From Tetrahymena elliotti 4EA (taxonomy: Eukaryota; Ciliophora; Oligohymenophorea; Hymenostomatida; Tetrahymenidae), in assembly GCA_000231825.2 (NCBI GenBank), contig JH720294.1:1391419-1455418 (forward strand): a DNA stretch of 64,000 nt, written 5' to 3'. The translations under genes and the position numbers were made by a program. Shown here piece by piece: positions 1-12,625 of the stretch (positions are counted from its first letter, which is position 1; each line of letters opens with the position of its first letter). Under the pieces are notes generated by a model. That model ran no database searches. It worked only from the letters and a program-made list of their open reading frames with translations, and had not been told where the DNA came from.

Positions 1-309
1 GACTATTAGTTATACTATCCATGTCAGCATCAAAGTCAAGGCTACCTCTTTTATTCTAATTTAAATTTATTATTAAGTTAATAACATAATATAATATATT
101 TATTGATTATTTTATACTTTCATATTGGCCTGCTTTTTGTATCTTTCTTTTCTGGATATTTATGCATTGAGTTTATTTAACTTTTAAAGGATTAAGGTTT
201 CTTGCTTGATCTTGAGTTGCTTCAAGAGTTCAAGTTGATCATTCTTTCTTCTCAGTTTTGTTGGAGAACCTATGCATTTCTCAGAGATTGTATTTTTTTC
301 CCAATCCAT
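1..309 (-). CDS. 5' part of an unknown gene, runs off left edge
   Basis: Minus-strand gene of which only the first exons are inside the window. Exon 1 (309-118) opens with ATG and encodes 64 residues beginning MDWEKNTISEKC, then a basic Leu/Lys/Gln stretch likely to form a helix or coiled coil (LELLKQLKIKQE) that ends YKKQANMK. A 62-nt intron (117-56) starts GTATAA and ends TTAG. Exon 2 (55 to the edge) continues in phase as NKRGSLDFDADMDS. The exon 1 length is a multiple of three and there is no TGA in frame. I do not recognise the family, and too little is visible to assign a role. The start is the first ATG of the frame; an earlier 5' exon cannot be excluded. Confidence 0.6.
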
Positions 310-2425
310 CTTAAAGAATGTAATAGATACTTTAGAAATTATGTGGTTACTTGTGGTTGATAAAGTAAGTCGATTACTAAAATGTTTGTATTATTTAAAT
401 TGGCTCTTTTCCTTTTAAGGTATTTTTTATTTAATTTACTTTTTTTAAAATTCAATTTAGATTTATAGCCAGCCATTCAGAAATTAAATTTTTACTTGAC
501 CTCTATACAAAACAAATCTAAATCAATCATCAAAAAAAATTAGAATCAGTAAAGATTATACAATTTGTGTACTTCTTTTAATCAAATACTGTCTTTTTCT
601 ATTTTCTTAGAGTTTGTTTGTTAATTTAAATTACTTTTATACAATTTTAAGCCAACTGATCTTTTCTCTTGAAAAAACTGAAAATCATTAGAACTAGAAG
701 AAAAAGTAAATGATATTTTACATGCACATTAATCAACGCGAATATATTTTTATACTAAATATAGTTTTGATATTTTTTGCAACAAGAGCAAGCCGGTTAA
801 CTTTAAATAAATAGCGTGAATATTAATCTAGATAAATACAAAAATTTTACATTAATCTTTAAAAAAATCAATATTTATTTATTAATTGTTAATAGAAAAT
901 ATCTAATTAAATATTCTTTCTTTACTTCATATTTATATAAAAATCCTACTACTTCCATTTAAATTAGAGCTATTTTTAAATAATTATGGAAAGCATCTTC
1001 TAAAAATTTACAAACTTCATTGCAATTAATATTATATGACCAGATATAATGAGCAAGCATATATCTAATATTACAAGTTGTTTTTTTTAATAGTGGTTAA
1101 CATTTATGAAGAGTAATATTGTCTTTAAATTACATAGAGAATATTATTGACTTTAATTATTTTAAATATTATTCTCTTAAGATAAATTCAAAAAATTTTT
1201 CTATAATCCATTATGAATAAAAGTAAAATAAATATTAGAAATTAGAAATATTTTTAAAGAAGAGTAAATGTTTATGATTATTCTAAGAAATAAAATAAAA
1301 AATTATTTAGATCTTACATGTTAAAGATATAACTCTGTTAAAGTAATAATTAGTTTGCTATTTATTATGATCAATATTTATTTTTACACTTTTATGAATA
1401 TTTAATTTTCTTAATTTACATGTCTACTAAAAAAATTTCACCTATTGAAATTAAAACCTACAAATTTAGGTTTTTAAAAGAAAATATTATAGTTTGATTT
1501 TTAGAATTTATTTATCTTAAACTTTTAATTTAATAAAAATATTTGTTACTAATAATAAATCAAATATTTTAAATCCAAATTTAATGGATGGCTTTCAAAA
1601 TAAAAAGTATTTTTAATATTTAAATAGATGACTAGAAGAGAAAAAAAAATAATAAATAAACACCAAAAAACCAGGTGAAAAAAAGTAAAATATTCGTGTA
1701 TGTAGTCTTGAAAAAATTGAAAAAGACAGTACCTTAGGGTGCTACATATATATATATAAATAGATCTTAACAATTTTTTAATTTTGTTTTAATGAACATA
1801 TATTAATATGTTTGCATTTAAATAAAAATTAGAACTTTGTTGATTCTTAAAAGATTGTTAAACTATCTTAAAAATAAAAAAAGTTATTTATTTATTATGA
1901 AAGAAGAGATTAGAATTTTAAAATTTAAGAAAACTAAATTAAAAGAAACAAATTTCAAATGTTTGATGATTATCTATTTTTAGTTACAAATGCTCAATTA
2001 ATAAACATTAAATAATCATGGAATAATTTTTAAAATAAGTTACCAATTGTTTGTTAATTAGTTTTGATTTTAATAAATATTTGTTGGTTTTTTTTTGAAG
2101 GAAAGAGGTAGACTAGCAATAATTTAAAAAAGAAAATAAATAGAAAATTTAATGCTTGAATGTATTGTGAAGAATATACAATAGAAGAATATTAGAAGAA
2201 TGTCTTAAAGATAAAATATGATTTATTTGATAGTTGAATTAAAGAATATTTTATTTATTTATTTTTTGTAGTGGTTAAGTTTAGATTTTAATTATAAGTT
2301 GAGCTTTGTTGATTGTTTTTAATTGCTAAATTAAAAGAAATGTCTTCTTAAAAATTTGAAACAAGAAAGATTAAATTTATTTATTAAAAGATTTTTTATG
2401 AATTACTCATTAATAATTGAATAAC
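310..2425. other. A+T-rich intergenic stretch
   Basis: I see no coding frame that holds up under the ciliate code. The stretch lies between the start of the left-edge gene (divergent side) and the 3' end of the next minus-strand gene. The only notable item is a copy of the dispersed palindromic motif at 1725-1758. Confidence 0.6.
1725..1758 (-). repeat. dispersed palindrome motif, copy 1 (degenerate)
   Basis: AGTACCTTAGGGTGCT at 1728-1743, followed by a short (AT)n run. It differs at two positions from the perfect 16-nt palindrome AGTACCCTAGGGTACT found at 15848 and 57612. As in those copies, a TA-rich tract lies on one side and a TGTAG-type sequence lies nearby. Seen directly; the function is unknown. 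Confidence 0.55.
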
Positions 2426-4936
2426 TCATTGAGTTTAGTTGATATCAAACTTAATAAGGAGCTAATCTACTATGCTGTTTATGCGACTGTTTTGTTGATT
2501 TATTTTATTTTCTATTATTAAAGCTACTTTTTGTAAATTGCTTATTTTCTTAGCATTGAGAAGAAGTATTTGTATTTTATTTTTAGCAGAAATATATTCT
2601 AAAAGGTCTTTAGGATCTTGTGATCCTTCTAAGAGTTTCTTTTCTCTCTTGTACTTGAGGATAGCTAAATGCTTAATATTATAAACCATATCAACTTTAC
2701 GGATGGCTAAATTTTTATGAAATCTTGTCTAGAATATTTTATCAAATTTTTTATCTATGATGTCATAATTTTAGATATTTCCCCCATTAGCATCACCAAG
2801 GATTTGCATGTTTTGTTTTTTTAGTATTTTGTAAAAGGAGCTCGAGGCACTGTGATCACTATTTTAAAAGGAGGAATTTGTATTATTAAGCTAGTTATTT
2901 TCATCAAATTCACTTTCTTTATAATTTAAGATATTATTTTCTTACAGATTTAGGATATTGCTACCATTTAGTTGCATGTCGAGATCATTATCATCATTAG
3001 ACAGTTGACTATCATTCAATTATTAGTCTCCATTTTGTTAATTGCTAAGTTACTTGAGTGGTCTACTTTTATTGCTTAGATGGTCTGACTATTTAACTGT
3101 GTCCTAGAGATAATATTACTAATTCTTAGGTGTTCCGTTAGGGTTTAAGTGAGAATTTTAATCAAAGGCTCCTTTAAGATTTTTGAGTGTGAAGGATTTT
3201 TAATAATTATTATTATTCTTAAAGTAACTTGAACCTTTCCATATGTCGATTTTACTTGATTTATAATGCGAATTATCCATTCTTAATGAATTTAGTTTTT
3301 TCTAGCTTTTGTTAAGCTGAATTTAATCTTAGTTCAATTAATTTTAATCACTCACTTCTGATTTTAAGTGTGTCAATTTTCTATGATAATAACTATCTGC
3401 TAGTAATTTATTAATGAGAACTTTATTATTTGGTTTATGGATAGAATGACCTTCTAAGCCTTCTATTTTTTAAGTTTATTGATTCTTTTGAATATTCATT
3501 TATTGGTTTTGAGTTTCTTCTTAAGTGATTCTTTGCTGATCAATTTGTTACTCTTTGCGAATCACTTTTCTCAGAGCATTTAAATTGTCAATGAAATTTT
3601 GATTACAAAGAGACAAAACATCTTAATGAGGTAGCTTATCTCTAGTACCAGTCAAGCTGAAAATGTTTTCACTTGCTTTTCTAGCTTAATTTATTTCTGT
3701 GTGTGGCTTATAAGAGCTGTTACTAACATGAAAGGAGTTTTTAAAATTGGATTAAGCTGCACTGAAATGTTGCTATTTATTTTCACTTATTGGTGATGGC
3801 TAGATGGTCCTACTTATTTAACTATAATCACTCATTATCTTTGTATTATCTTTTTATCTCTAAGATTATTATTATTGTTGTTGCTGTTATTATTATAATT
3901 TATCAAAAGAAATAAAATTATTTATTTAATCAGATTGTGATTTGCTTTTTTCTTCTTTTGAATTTCTTTGTTAAATATTGTTCATAAAATCATTTTGAGC
4001 TTTTTAAAGCTTTTATTAGACTTGAATAAAATATTGTCTTGATTAAACTGGGTTCATTAATTGGCTATTTTGATTATCTAAACTTCTATCTTTTGAATTA
4101 TGTAACTCATTACTTTATCTTTGAAATTTACCCTGTAACTTCTACAACTACTCCTACTAATTTTACATTTCAAATGCGTTTTACTTAATTACTTCTTGAG
4201 TTATTTGTTCCATTTAAGCCATAGATTATTGGATATCTAAAGTCACATTTGTTCTATGTAGAAGGTCATTAATAGAACGAGTGGGAACCACTTTGCTGCT
4301 TTGAAAATTGCTAATTGTATTATGGTTGATTTTACTAGAATACTATGTTTTATTTTAACTTCTGAACTGATTTAAAGACTGAGATTTACTCAGAGGATTG
4401 TTGATGGACTTGCGTTTAAAAAATATCTATGAGGTTAAAAGTCCAGCTGTATTAGAAGAACCAACACCACTTCTCTTGCTTTCATTCAAAAAAGACTACT
4501 TTAAAGCTTATGCATTAGAAGCTCCTGTGTAACTAGTCTACCAATATTAATTAAATTAATTAGAAGATTGAGAAATTGGACTCATATTACCTCTACTATT
4601 CCGCTCCTAGCTTCCTACAAAATTATTTGATTTTTAAAACCCAATTTGATTATTCTAAGATTCTTCTTAATAATTATCAAGCTCGCTATCCCTTGCCTGC
4701 TTAAATATCTTAGCATCTTCAATCTTGTTCAATTAGCTAATAGTTTTATTATGCATTACTTTTGAATGATCCTCTGAAAAAATCTAATTAGTATGCTAAG
4801 AAGAAATCTAAATACTTTTAGATGCTATCCCTAAACCAAATCCAGCTGAAAATTACTTCTTAGCATCTTATTTTGTATAATCAGCCAGCTTAGTCTATGT
4901 ATCACTATTGACTTTATTTAACTTTTTTACTTACAT
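2426..4936 (-). CDS. Asn/Gln-rich coiled-coil protein, unknown
   Basis: One uninterrupted frame of 837 codons from ATG (4936) to TGA (2426-2428), giving an 836-residue protein with no introns. An in-frame TGA lies about 30 nt upstream of the ATG, which supports this start. The sequence is rich in Asn, Gln, Ser and Lys. A central helical region (around residues 270-370) contains a poly-Gln run written with mixed TAA, CAG and CAA codons. A second helical region lies near residues 500-580, and the C-terminal 80 residues are basic and helical (VDMVYNIKHLAILKYKRE). No enzymatic motif, signal peptide or membrane segment is seen. The even length and absence of TGA over 2.5 kb make it a real gene. 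The function is not recognisable; a scaffold or cytoskeletal role would be a guess. Confidence 0.8.
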
Positions 4937-5824
4937 GTTTGCTTATCTGATTAATAATAATTATATTCAATTTGATTTGATTGAATTAAACCAAGCTAGC
5001 TAGCTCACTACTGTTTTCAAAAATGAATATAAACTTAATTTATTAAATATTATTAAATTTATTAATAAACAAACAAATAAAAAAGTCATCTTTCTTCTTT
5101 TATACAATTGATTAATTGATTGATTTATTATTTTAATTTTTTAGTGATTTTGATATATGAATTTTAAGTGTTAAAAGTCAATATATTAATTTTAATATTT
5201 TTATTTATTCATTATAATAATTACACAATATCAACATTTTTTAGAAGGCTCATTCAAAAGACCTATCAATTAGCCAATCATAAATATTTATTTATTATTT
5301 TCAATATTAATAATCTTTTTTACTTTGTTTATATAAATTAATTTTAACATTTCGAATCAAAATATCTGATACTTTTTTTGGTTTGAAAACAAATTTATCA
5401 AAACATTTAGTAAGGCAAAATTTAGAACATAAATAAGAATAAAATTTATTTTTATTAGAAACCAAGAAAGAAAGAGTTGATAAAAATGATTTTAACAAAA
5501 TTAAAATTATTCATCTATTTTTATTAAATTTTGAGAGTTAATCATTAAATTATTTATCTGCCTTCTCATTTAAAATAATCATTATTCCAAAATGACCAGT
5601 CTTTTTGCTTTCTTGAGCTTTTGTTATAATCTTTATGACCCAATTTTATTATCACTTTTAAAAAATAAATATATTATGAAAAAAGAATGAGAAAAACATT
5701 AAAATGTTAGCTAAATTTGAAAACATCAAATAAAAATTTATAAGCCAAATATCAATTAAATCAACTGAAATGAGTTAATTGCTTACAGCCTTTATTTATT
5801 TATTGAAAAACGAATAATTAATAG
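4937..5824. other. A+T-rich intergenic stretch
   Basis: Holds the promoter side of the 836-residue gene, with (AAAC)n and (ATTG)n-like tetranucleotide tracts at about 5065-5125. A 65-codon minus-strand frame ending near 5297 has no recognisable content and is probably chance. Confidence 0.5.
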
Positions 5825-8800
5825 TGAAGTATTATTCTTACCTTAGGTTAAGAGTCAATACTTTGTTAGAGGTTAGAGCATTTTCCTAGTTGAGATGCTA
5901 TTCTTAAGCTCCAATTTAATCAATATTATTCTAACTTTTAAAATTAAAAAATAAATATGAGAAAGCAAAAAAAATTTAAAAGAATGAGTTAATTCGGTAA
6001 TAATTTGAAATAAATCTAAAAACTATAAAAAAATTTTGAATGTAGAATCTAAACTAATATCAAGTAAACTAATCCAAATTATTAGTCAAAATTAATAATT
6101 AATTTTTAAACACTATCCTTACGAGAGGAAAAGGAAGAGAGTTTAGAGGTTAGAGAATGTAGCCAAGCTTTATCCAAGTCCTTATGCTCCTGTATCACTA
6201 ATAATATTCTTCCTTTTAAAAATTGTAAAAATAAACATTGAATATATTTAAAATAAGGAGCTAAACATAAAACGATGAGTATACCACCAGTTCTCTAAGT
6301 TGTGGTGATAAAAAAAAAACTTTATGAAATATACCACTTTAATTTAAAAATCACCTTAACTTAGAAAATTCTAAGGTGGTTTTTCACTTGTCTTGGCACA
6401 TTATAATATATTAACAACCTTTTTAGGTAGAATAGCAACCTTGGTTTATAAACCTGGAAAATTTTAATTGAAAGTAAGATTTTCTTAATTAAAATGTATG
6501 TAAATCCACTTTAATTTTTTTTCACCCAAAAATTTGTTAATATTAATAAATTATTTATTCAAGTTTTCAGATAGAAAAAAAATCCTTATTTGATAAAAAA
6601 ATTGATAGAACTATTAAATAATCCATTATAAAAATTTTTTGAGTAACATTTGATAGTAGGATTTAACCTTCTTACTTTTATTTTATGCTTTTTTTTCTTT
6701 TGTTAATTTATACACTTTAAATTTTCTTCAAAAATAAATGAATCTATATTTTTTATACATTTTAACCCATAATTCAAAGAAAACTAAGAAACCTGAAAAT
6801 TATCTCACCTTAAACTAGAAAACTGATGATATATGAAAATAATAAATAAAAATCATGAGAAAAATATCTCTTAACAAACCTAAATTAAATAATTTATTTT
6901 TAATAAATTTAAGTCTTTATTTAGCTAAAAAGGCATCGTTAATTATAAACTATTATTCTTACCTTAGGTTAAGAGTTAAAGCTTAAAGGTTGGAGCACTT
7001 TGTTAACTCAGATCCTAATCCTTTTTTATATACCCATATCGCCAATATTATTCTTACTTTCAAAAAAAAAGTAAATTAAAATAAAAAAAGCGAAAAGAAA
7101 AACAATATTATTTCAATTAAATATGAGAACAAAAAATAACAATTTATGATGAGCCTAATAAATATCAAGTATGCAAAGTTAAGGTAGTCACACTCATAAA
7201 TATAAGTCTTTATTAATTCAAAAATACAAAATTAATATTGAAACACTATTTTTACTTTAGGTTAAGAGTCAAAGTTTAGAGATTAGAGCACTTTGCTAAT
7301 TCAGACCCTAATTCCCATGCTCCAATTTCATCAAACTAATTTGAACTTTTAAAAAATTTGAAAAAAAAATATTTAAAAGAATGACTAAAACATAACAATT
7401 TTAATTAAATCTTAAAACCACAAACAAAAATCAATCAAATGAGTTAGCAAATATCAAGTAAACCAACTCAAATTTATCAGACAGTTGCTCAGTCACTTTT
7501 AAATTAAAGTTTTATTTATACAAAATAGCAAAGTTAACATTGAAACACTATTTTTACTCGAGGCGAAGAGCCAAAGTCTAGAGATTAGAACATTTTGCTA
7601 ATTCGGATCCTAATCCTAATACACCCACTTCTCCTAAATTACTATCACTTTATAAAAGTTATAAAAATAAAATATTAAATAAATAAACATTTAAAAGAAT
7701 GATAAAATTTGACTTCGTTATTAATACAAAATATAAAAATTAATGAATCAACTCACCAACAAACATAAATAAAACTCACTTAAATGAGACAGTTGCTTAA
7801 AATTTAAACTCTTAATTTATTCAAAAGTAAAAAATTAATATTATTATTTTTACCCAAGATAAAGTGTCAAAGTTTAGAGATGAAAGCATTTTGCTAACTC
7901 GGATCCTAATAGTTATATGTCCATCTCATCAATCTTATATTCTCTTTCAAAAATTATAAAAATAAATTTATGAAAGGTATTTTTAAGAGAACCAGAAAAA
8001 TAAATAAATTTGAATTAAAAATAAAAAATAAAAATCAATAATCTAAATATTATAATTTTATTGATATAATTATATTGAAAAATTATTTTTACCAGAGACA
8101 AAGACTTAAATCTTAGAGGTTAGAGCATTTTGCTAACTCATATACTAATCCTTGTGCTCCGATTACCATTTTACAAATCTTACTTTATCTTGAAAAAATT
8201 ATAAATTTTAACAATAGAATGGTAAAAACATAAAAATTGGAATGAAATATGATGAGCAAAATATTAAGTAAACTAATCCATATTAGTCCACCAGCCACTC
8301 TTAAATTAAAGCATTTATTTATCAAAAAAGCAAAATTAATAAATTAAAATGGTATTTTTACTCAAGGAAAAGACTCAATGTTTAGAGATTAGAGAATTTT
8401 GATAACTCTGACCCTAAAGTTTTAGTGCCCTTTTCACTAACACTATTATAGCTTTAAAAAATTTTTCAAAATAGATATTGAATAAAGAAATGTTAAAAGA
8501 ATGAAAAACATAAAAATATGAATTCACTATTAAAAAATCAAATAAAAATTAATGACTATTTTTACCTTAGGTCAGATCCAAAGTTAAGAGTTTAGAGCAT
8601 TTTACTAGCTGTGATCCTAACCTTGATGCACCTATTTCATCAATATTATTGCAACTTTTAAGAAATTATAAAAATAAATATTCAATAAGAAAAGACTAAA
8701 AAGAATAAAAAAAAGTTAATATAAATTTATAAAACAACAAAGAAAAATAAGTTAAGAAAATATTAACAAACCTACCCATATTTATCAGTCACTCAATTAT

Positions 8801-9330
8801 AAATATAAATTTATTTAAAAATGATAATTAATATTGAGATGCTATTTTTACCTTAGATCAAGAGTCAAAGTTTAGAGATTAGAGCATTACACTAAGCAAG
8901 GCTCTAATCCTTATACTCCAATATTACCAATATTATTGTTACTTTTAAAAAAATATATCAATAAATACTAGAATAAAGAAATATGTAAAAGAATGAGGAA
9001 TAAATATCAATAAGCCAACTCAAATTAATCAGACAGTCAGTTACTCATAAATAAAAGTCTTTATTATGCTAACATAATTAACATAGAAAAATTATTTTTA
9101 CTTGAGGTCAAGAATCAAAGTTTAGAGTTGTGAACATTTTGCTAAGTCCTAATTCTTATGCTCCAATTTTACCAATATTATTATCGCTTATAACAAAAAT
9201 AAAATATAAATTTTTGAAAGAAACTTGATTTTTACTAGAGATCAAGAGTCACAGTTTAGAGTTGAGAGCATTTTGCTAAGCAAGATCCTAATACTGATAC
9301 ACCAAATTCACCATCTGATACTTCCAACCT
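5825..9330 (+). repeat. tandem array of about 12 diverged units with tRNA-like core
   Basis: About twelve copies of a unit repeating every roughly 210-300 bp (the last spacing is shorter). Cores begin near 5836, 6119, 6953, 7246, 7548, 7845, 8083, 8348, 8558, 8845, 9096 and 9226. Each core of about 75-85 nt reads approximately ACCTTAGGTTAAGAGTCAAA, then GTTTAGAGATTAGAGCA, TTTTGCTAACTCGGATCC and TAATCCTTATGCTCC. The segments TTTAGAGGTTAGAGC and GGATCCTAATCC resemble the D-arm (A box) and T-arm (B box) of a tRNA, but no full cloverleaf can be drawn. The linker is A+T-rich and also conserved: ATAAATATTGAATAAAGAAA, then AAAAGAATGA, then a CCAACTCAAATTAGTCAG-like segment and AAGTCTTTATTTATTCA. Copies differ by many substitutions and indels, so the array is old. 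It is split by another element at 6285-6850 and recurs at 62865-63440. A SINE-like or RNA polymerase III origin is inference. Confidence 0.8.
6285..6850 (+). repeat. dispersed element with terminal CACCTTAA motifs, copy 1
   Basis: This segment interrupts the tandem array and is homologous, in the same order, to 60690-61150. Shared landmarks are ATACCACTTTAATTTAAAAA with TCACCTTAACTTAGAA, then AATCCACTTTAATTTTTTTT with CACC, a TAGTAGGATTTAACCTTCTT-like segment, CTTCAAATTTTC, and a closing TCTCACCTTAAACTAGAAAA CTGA. Near its left end a hairpin is visible: CACCTTA (6352-6358) pairs with TAAGGTG (6372-6378) around an inner CTTAGAAAATTCTAAG palindrome. No coding frame is seen. It is probably a non-autonomous mobile or repeat element. 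Confidence 0.6.
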
Positions 9331-10077
9331 CTCAAAAATGATAAAATTAAAAAAAATATATTGTAAACAATGAGAAAAACATTTAGAATTAAGTCTTAAA
9401 ACAAGTAATAAAAATTGATCAATAAGCTAAATAAATAAAAAATCAAGTAAAAAAATCTAACTAAAATAGCCAGCCAGTCACTTCTTAATTAAAGCATTTG
9501 TTTATTAAAAAAGTATTTTTATATTTAAACCTTTTAAAGAAAAGTTAATAATCTACTATTCAGATTTAATTAAGAAGTTAAATTAGATCTACATAACTTT
9601 AAATAGAAAAAAATTAAAATTTTTTTTTCATTCCAAAGAAATTGAAGTAAAATATTAAATATTTTATATCAACATTAATTTATTTTAACTCGTTTAGATT
9701 TTCATTTTTTCAAAAATTAATTAAAAAAATTAATTTTTCAAATAAAATTTTGAAAAGTCTATCTCAAAAATAATGTAATTGAAACCCCATAAGATTTTTA
9801 AATAGAATATTACAATATTTAAAAAAATCTTATTAATACTAAATCAATAAAATTTTAATCTAATTTCAAAAAAAAAAATTTAATTCATAATTAATGAAAA
9901 TGGTTTTAAAATTGAAATTAATCAATTTTAATTGGTAAAATAAGAATTTAAAACATAAAATATATAATTTTATTTCATTTGAGACTGAATTTTTAACTTT
10001 GTTTAAATTATTTTGTTCGCTTTTTGTGTTTAATCTTTAAAATTTTTAATTTTTAATTTATTGTGAATTTCTCTGTA
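9331..10077. other. A+T-rich intergenic stretch
   Basis: Very low complexity A/T sequence between the last repeat unit and the 3' end of the kinase gene. I see no gene in it. Confidence 0.6.
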
Positions 10078-12625
10078 TCATGAAGATTTCATGCACTTTG
10101 ATTGCTAAGCTGCTTAAGGATCAATAAGATTTTACGTTTGTTCTTTTTTGATATCTAATTTAGGGGTTTTAATTTGACTGACTAGTTGAGAAGATTGTTC
10201 ATTAAAATTTTAATTCTATGTGAGTAATTAAGATGAAATTTATTTAAAATATGAATTAACTAATAATTCTATTTGCTTGTAAGCACTTTCTTTTGAGACT
10301 TGATAGAACCATTCTACTAATTCTTCAAATTTGAATGTTTCTTATTGATTTTCGGCATTATAACTTGTTTCATGAGGATGGAATTCTTTAAGACGGATTA
10401 TGCATGATGGGACTTCAAATACTCTGTTAATGACTCCACAGCATAAAAGCAATAGAGATATTCTTAATGATTTTAGACCAAATTGCTCTTCAAATGAGAT
10501 TTTTGAATACAGATTTTTTATGCTTAATTATTACTTTTATGAAAGATTATTTTATTAACTAAAATTTTGATTTATTGATGTGTTTGTGCTTTGGCTTAAA
10601 GTTGAGCTCATAGGATTGCTCATGTTCATGTTTTTTTAAGAGTTGTTTCTGCTCATTGTTTGCTGTTTTGCAATGAAATTGCTCGTGTTTTTACTTTAAT
10701 TTTATATCATTGAATTGAAAAATTATTGGCTTTTATTTCTTGATGGTGAATTATATTATTTTCTTGATATTGATTAAGGAGAAAGTTTTGGAGACAATTA
10801 TTTTGGATTAGCTGTTTCTTTTATCTTTTATATTTATTAATCCAAATCAGGGATATTTTAGAAGCATTTTGCTGCAAAGCTGTAGATTTTAGTGAAAATA
10901 GTTAGAGTTACTGCTCTGAATGGCAACTTTATTTCATTAGGTAAGCTATTTATATAGACTTCAGAATCTACTTTTTCAGGTATTTCTTCATAAACTCCTT
11001 TTTTAATATCTTCTAGATCATAATTGTAATCTTATACTTCTTATGAGAGAAGATGATATTCTGGTGTCCACTTTTTGATGTCTTGAATAATCTGGCATTT
11101 CATGTTTTTAAAAGCTTTGCAATTAACAAAATTAGCCCATTCTTTCAAATCAAAAATATTATCTGTCTCATCAAGATAAAATTTAAGATTTTGTAGATAA
11201 TAAATAGCAATTTTAAGAAGGAAATATTTCAAAACTGTAAATTCCTTTTAGCCTAATAGATCAATAATCCATCCTTATTGAACTTATTAATATGCAATAA
11301 CAAGCATTTAATATCTGCAAATTAATAAATTATAAATCATAATGTGAGTGCGAAATTAAGAACTATTTTTCATTTTCATTCTAATTGTCGAATTTCTCAC
11401 CATCATAACACTGCTCATTTGACCTGTTGTAATTTCTTAACTGTTCTTATTTTCTTCATCTTATTAATCAGTAGAATTCTCTGATCCACTCCCTTACTTC
11501 TCATTCACTTTAATAACTTATTAAGATTGATACTTGAAAAGTGTAGGGAATTTATTTTCATAAAATTATATTTTTTCATCAATATTTTCAATTTTATTTT
11601 TAATTAAAGCAGGGTGTTAAATCAACTCTTAAAATCCAATCCTCTCTTCAGGATTTACCACAAATATTTTCTTAAATAAATCTTTCATTTAATCACTAAT
11701 TATAAATCTTTATTCGTTTGTTTTCTGCTAGCTTTAACCAGAATTTTATTCCAATAAAAATTCCTTTTGAAGCTAATTTTTAATGTCTTCTTCCAAACTC
11801 ATTTTGCCCATTTTAGATTTGCAATGAGTTTTGATAAATAAATCTACATCAAAAGGATGATCCTCACAGCATTATTTAATTACTTTTAATAATTCAGCTG
11901 GGTTATCTTACCTGGATCCAAAAGGGAATTAAAAAAACAACATCACAAATAGCAATACACCTAGACTCCAAATATCTACTTTGTAATCATAATAATTTCC
12001 CATAAGCACTTCAGGAGCCAAATAGGCTTTTGTACCACAGAAACTCCTTGCCAAATGCTCTCTATTGGATGTTGGCATAGTCTCTAATTTCTTAGCTAAA
12101 CCAAAATCAGCTATCTTTATAACTCCATCTTAAATTAATACATTCTCTAATTTCAAATCTCTATGAATGATTCCTTTCTCATGGATACTCTAAAATCCAT
12201 TCAATATCTATAAAAATATATCAACTGCCTCTTTCTCTTCTAAAATATGATCTTTCTTATGATACACATAATCCAAAAGATTGCTATCACAATACTCCAT
12301 AACCAAAAACTAATACTATTATTTATCATATGGCAAATTACCAGTGAAATTTTCAATCATCTTAACCACATTAACACAATCAATATTTTGTAAAACTTCA
12401 ATTTCGCTCTTCAGAAATTTTTAAGAAGTCTTTGTTACCTTCCTAAGAGTCTTTATAGCCACTACCTACTTAGTTTCTTTATGAAAGCACTTATAAACAA
12501 CTCCATAAGCTCCTCTTCCTTTTATTATAATCAAAGATTATTAAACTCAATCAAAAAGAGAAATAAATCCTACCTAAATAACTCTCAATTTTGTAATCTC
12601 CTATTTCAGTAAGATATAAATCCAT
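10078..12625 (-). CDS. Ser/Thr protein kinase, ULK/Atg1-like
   Basis: Phosphorylates protein Ser/Thr residues. Exon 1 is 12625-12574, a 55-nt intron (GTAGGA...AAAAG) spans 12573-12519, and exon 2 runs 12518-10078 to TGA, giving 830 residues. All kinase landmarks are present in order: glycine loop LGRGAYGVVYK (split by the intron), VAIK lysine, MEYC hinge, HRDLKLEN catalytic loop, ADFGLAK, activation segment FCGTKAYLAPEVL, DIWSLGVLLF and PEERIGFQELIQHPAL. The enzyme should be active. The domain fills about residues 10-330. The roughly 500-residue tail is Asn/Gln/Ser-rich with helical segments (LKYFLLKIAIYYLQNLKF, EQFGLKSLRISLLLLCCG) and could be a regulatory or partner-binding region. The domain looks most like the ULK/Atg1 branch, which ciliates have in many copies, so an autophagy role is not implied. 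A run of TTTG/TTGC repeats lies just upstream of the ATG. Confidence 0.88.

Noticed and set aside
5297..5498. 65-codon minus-strand frame with basic residues
   Set aside because: No motif, no splice context, and chance open frames of this size are common when only TGA is a stop.
5825..9330. Functional tRNA genes in the repeat cores
   Set aside because: D-arm-like and T-arm-like segments are present but no acceptor stem or anticodon arm pairs properly in any copy I checked.
5825..9330. CRISPR array
   Set aside because: Eukaryotic DNA; the repeats are long and diverged, and the linkers are conserved rather than unique spacers.
11880..11925. Extra small intron in the kinase (GGTAAGATAACCCAG)
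   Set aside because: Reading through keeps the frame (FGSRQDNPAELL); removing 14 nt would break it.
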